DNA from: an uncultured Oscillospiraceae bacterium
GTDB taxonomy: Bacteria; Bacillota; Clostridia; Oscillospirales; Oscillospiraceae
Direction of reading: 5' to 3'
Length of the DNA stretch: 7,033 nucleotides
Assembly (NCBI GenBank): GCA_900751035.1
Contig: CAADSF010000337.1
Location: 1-7,033, forward strand
Shown here: positions 6,583-7,033 of the stretch, one piece after another
How the letters are laid out: each line of letters starts with the position of its first letter
Numbering within the stretch: the first letter of the stretch is position 1
Translations under genes and position numbers: made by a program
The notes under the pieces: model-generated
Database searches by the model: none
What the model was told of the DNA's origin: nothing
What the model saw: the letters and a program-made list of their open reading frames with translations, nothing else

Positions 6583-6619
6583 TTCCCCGCAGGATGAATA
6601 GTCTGCGGGGGAATTTTTT
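6583..6619 (+). terminator. Intrinsic terminator on the plus strand, no obvious gene upstream
   Basis: A stem TTCCCCGCAG (6583-6592) pairs with CTGCGGGGGA (6603-6612), including one G-U pair, around a 10-nt loop. It is followed by A and six T (6614-6619). It lies upstream of the glpP promoter, so it would insulate glpP from upstream transcription or end a small transcript. Confidence 0.72.
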
Positions 6620-6658
6620 GTGGAAACTGACAGTTTTAACAAACGTGTGTACTTTTTC

Positions 6659-6687
6659 TTGATTTCTTTTGACAGTTGTGCTACACT
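6659..6687 (+). promoter_or_regulatory. Sigma-A-type promoter for glpP
   Basis: TTGATT (6659-6664), a 17-base spacer and TACACT (6682-6687) predict a start near 6694. An alternative -35 TTGACA (6669-6674) has a weaker -10 (AATGTA) 17 bases downstream. The predicted leader is about 137 nt long. Confidence 0.62.
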
Positions 6688-6693
6688 GTCAAA
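6668..6693. promoter_or_regulatory. Candidate operator palindrome over the glpP promoter
   Basis: TTTGACAGT-N8-ACTGTCAAA is a perfect inverted repeat with 9-bp arms. It covers the -10 of the main promoter and the whole of the alternative -35. A related half site, TGACAGTT, also occurs upstream at 6628-6635. This geometry fits a repressor operator, but the regulator is unknown. Confidence 0.5.
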
Positions 6694-6734
6694 TGTAAGA
6701 GGACACTAACAATCAAAAAAACGCCCGGAGTATT

Positions 6735-6787
6735 GAGCATGGGGACAAGCGGACAAATCGTGCCGCGTGTTTGCTGTGCTCTTTTTT
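6735..6787 (+). terminator. Leader terminator (attenuator) upstream of glpP
   Basis: GAGCA (6735-6739) pairs with TGCTC (6777-6781), and ACAAGCGG (6745-6752) pairs with CCGCGTGT (6763-6770) with one mismatch. Some G-U pairs lie between, and six T follow (6782-6787). The terminator sits in the untranslated leader of glpP. GlpP proteins are known to act by antitermination in leaders of glp genes, so autoregulation is a reasonable inference. A second 6-bp hairpin, TCTGGC aaaa GCCAGA (6791-6806), lies just before the ribosome binding site. Confidence 0.68.
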
Positions 6788-6830
6788 GCATCTGGCAAAA
6801 GCCAGAATATGGAGGGAGGCGGAATGAAAT

Positions 6831-7033
6831 TTGGAGCAACGACTTTATGAAGCCCTGCAGCGCAACCCCATTATCGCCGCTGTGCGCGACGACGAGGGGC
6901 TGGCGCAGTGCCTGCGCACCGATATCCAGACCGTATTCGTGCTTTACGGCGATATCTGCAATATCTCTGAGATCGTCCGGCAGATCAAGGACGCCGGAAA
7001 GATCGCCATCGTACACGCCGATCTGATCGGCGG
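6831..7033 (+). CDS. glpP: Glycerol-3-phosphate responsive antiterminator GlpP, N-terminal part (cut by window edge)
   Basis: The first 67 complete codons are visible and the frame is open to the edge. TTG at 6831 is the start because an in-frame TGA lies at 6825-6827, there is no in-frame ATG, and GGAGGGAGG (6811-6819) lies 11 bases upstream. An ATG at 6825 in another frame stops after 8 codons. The protein begins MEQRLYEALQRNPIIAAVRD and continues with TVFVLYGDICNI, a helix, then GKIAIVHADLIGG. This is the typical opening of the GlpP family (PF04309), whose full length is about 180-190 aa with a TIM-barrel-like fold. In Bacillus subtilis GlpP binds leader RNA when glycerol-3-phosphate is present and prevents termination of glycerol catabolic genes. 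A glpF, glpK or glpD-like gene would be expected downstream, outside the window. Confidence 0.9.
   Translation, partial: MEQRLYEALQRNPIIAAVRDDEGLAQCLRTDIQTVFVLYGDICNISEIVRQIKDAGKIAIVHADLIG

Larger units (their letters stand above)
6296..6658. other. Gene-free divergent intergenic region
   Basis: No reading frame here has a ribosome binding site and protein-like composition. It holds a perfect 10-bp palindrome ACTGTACAGT (6322-6331) nested inside AACAGG/CCTGTT arms (6314-6319, 6335-6340). It also has a small GGCGC gta GCGCC hairpin (6413-6425), a long-range 8-bp pair GAGGGGAT/ATCCCCTC (6427-6434, 6477-6484), a palindromic repeat and a plus-strand terminator, the last two listed separately. 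Confidence 0.7.

Noticed and set aside
6681..7016. Minus-strand frame opposite glpP
   Set aside because: It is antisense to a clear GlpP coding sequence and its leader. It ends inside the promoter palindrome and has no family match.

Overview
The window looks chromosomal, from a low-to-mid GC Gram-positive gut-type bacterium, most likely a clostridial lineage such as Oscillospiraceae. This is an inference from content: an S-layer-homology (SLH) surface protein with InlB-type B-repeats, a YezD (DUF2292) small protein, a clostridial-style GlpP antiterminator, Bacillota-type promoters and ribosome binding sites, and short palindromic repeats of a kind I associate with these genomes. No mobile element, phage, CRISPR array, tRNA or rRNA was found.

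Layout: bases 1-248 hold no gene, only five hairpins. The first three look like an interspersed repeat; the last two lie just beyond the end of the large gene. A single minus-strand gene (249-5654, 1801 aa) fills most of the window. It encodes a secreted, cell-wall-anchored modular protein: signal peptide, unassigned beta-rich domain, six InlB-like repeats, Ig-like modules, an unassigned conserved segment, a DUF4430 (transcobalamin C-like) module, a cysteine-repeat stalk and three SLH domains. Upstream on the same strand are a structured leader (5687-5746), a strong minus-strand terminator (5759-5807), a 51-aa YezD-family gene (5851-6006), an intrinsic terminator (6034-6070), a cobalamin riboswitch (about 6076-6239) and its promoter (6267-6295).

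Bases 6296-6658 carry no convincing gene but contain a palindromic repeat and a plus-strand terminator with no obvious gene to serve. A plus-strand promoter (6659-6687), overlapped by a 9-bp-arm palindrome, drives a roughly 137-nt leader that contains an intrinsic terminator and leads into a truncated glpP gene (6831 to the window edge).

The most interesting reading is that a B12-sensing leader sits directly upstream, on the same strand, of a surface protein carrying a transcobalamin-like domain. No convincing promoter is visible between the yezD terminator and the surface gene. A B12-regulated cell-surface corrinoid-binding locus is therefore a testable hypothesis, but it is inference only. 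The glpP end looks like a self-controlled glycerol-3-phosphate antitermination circuit.
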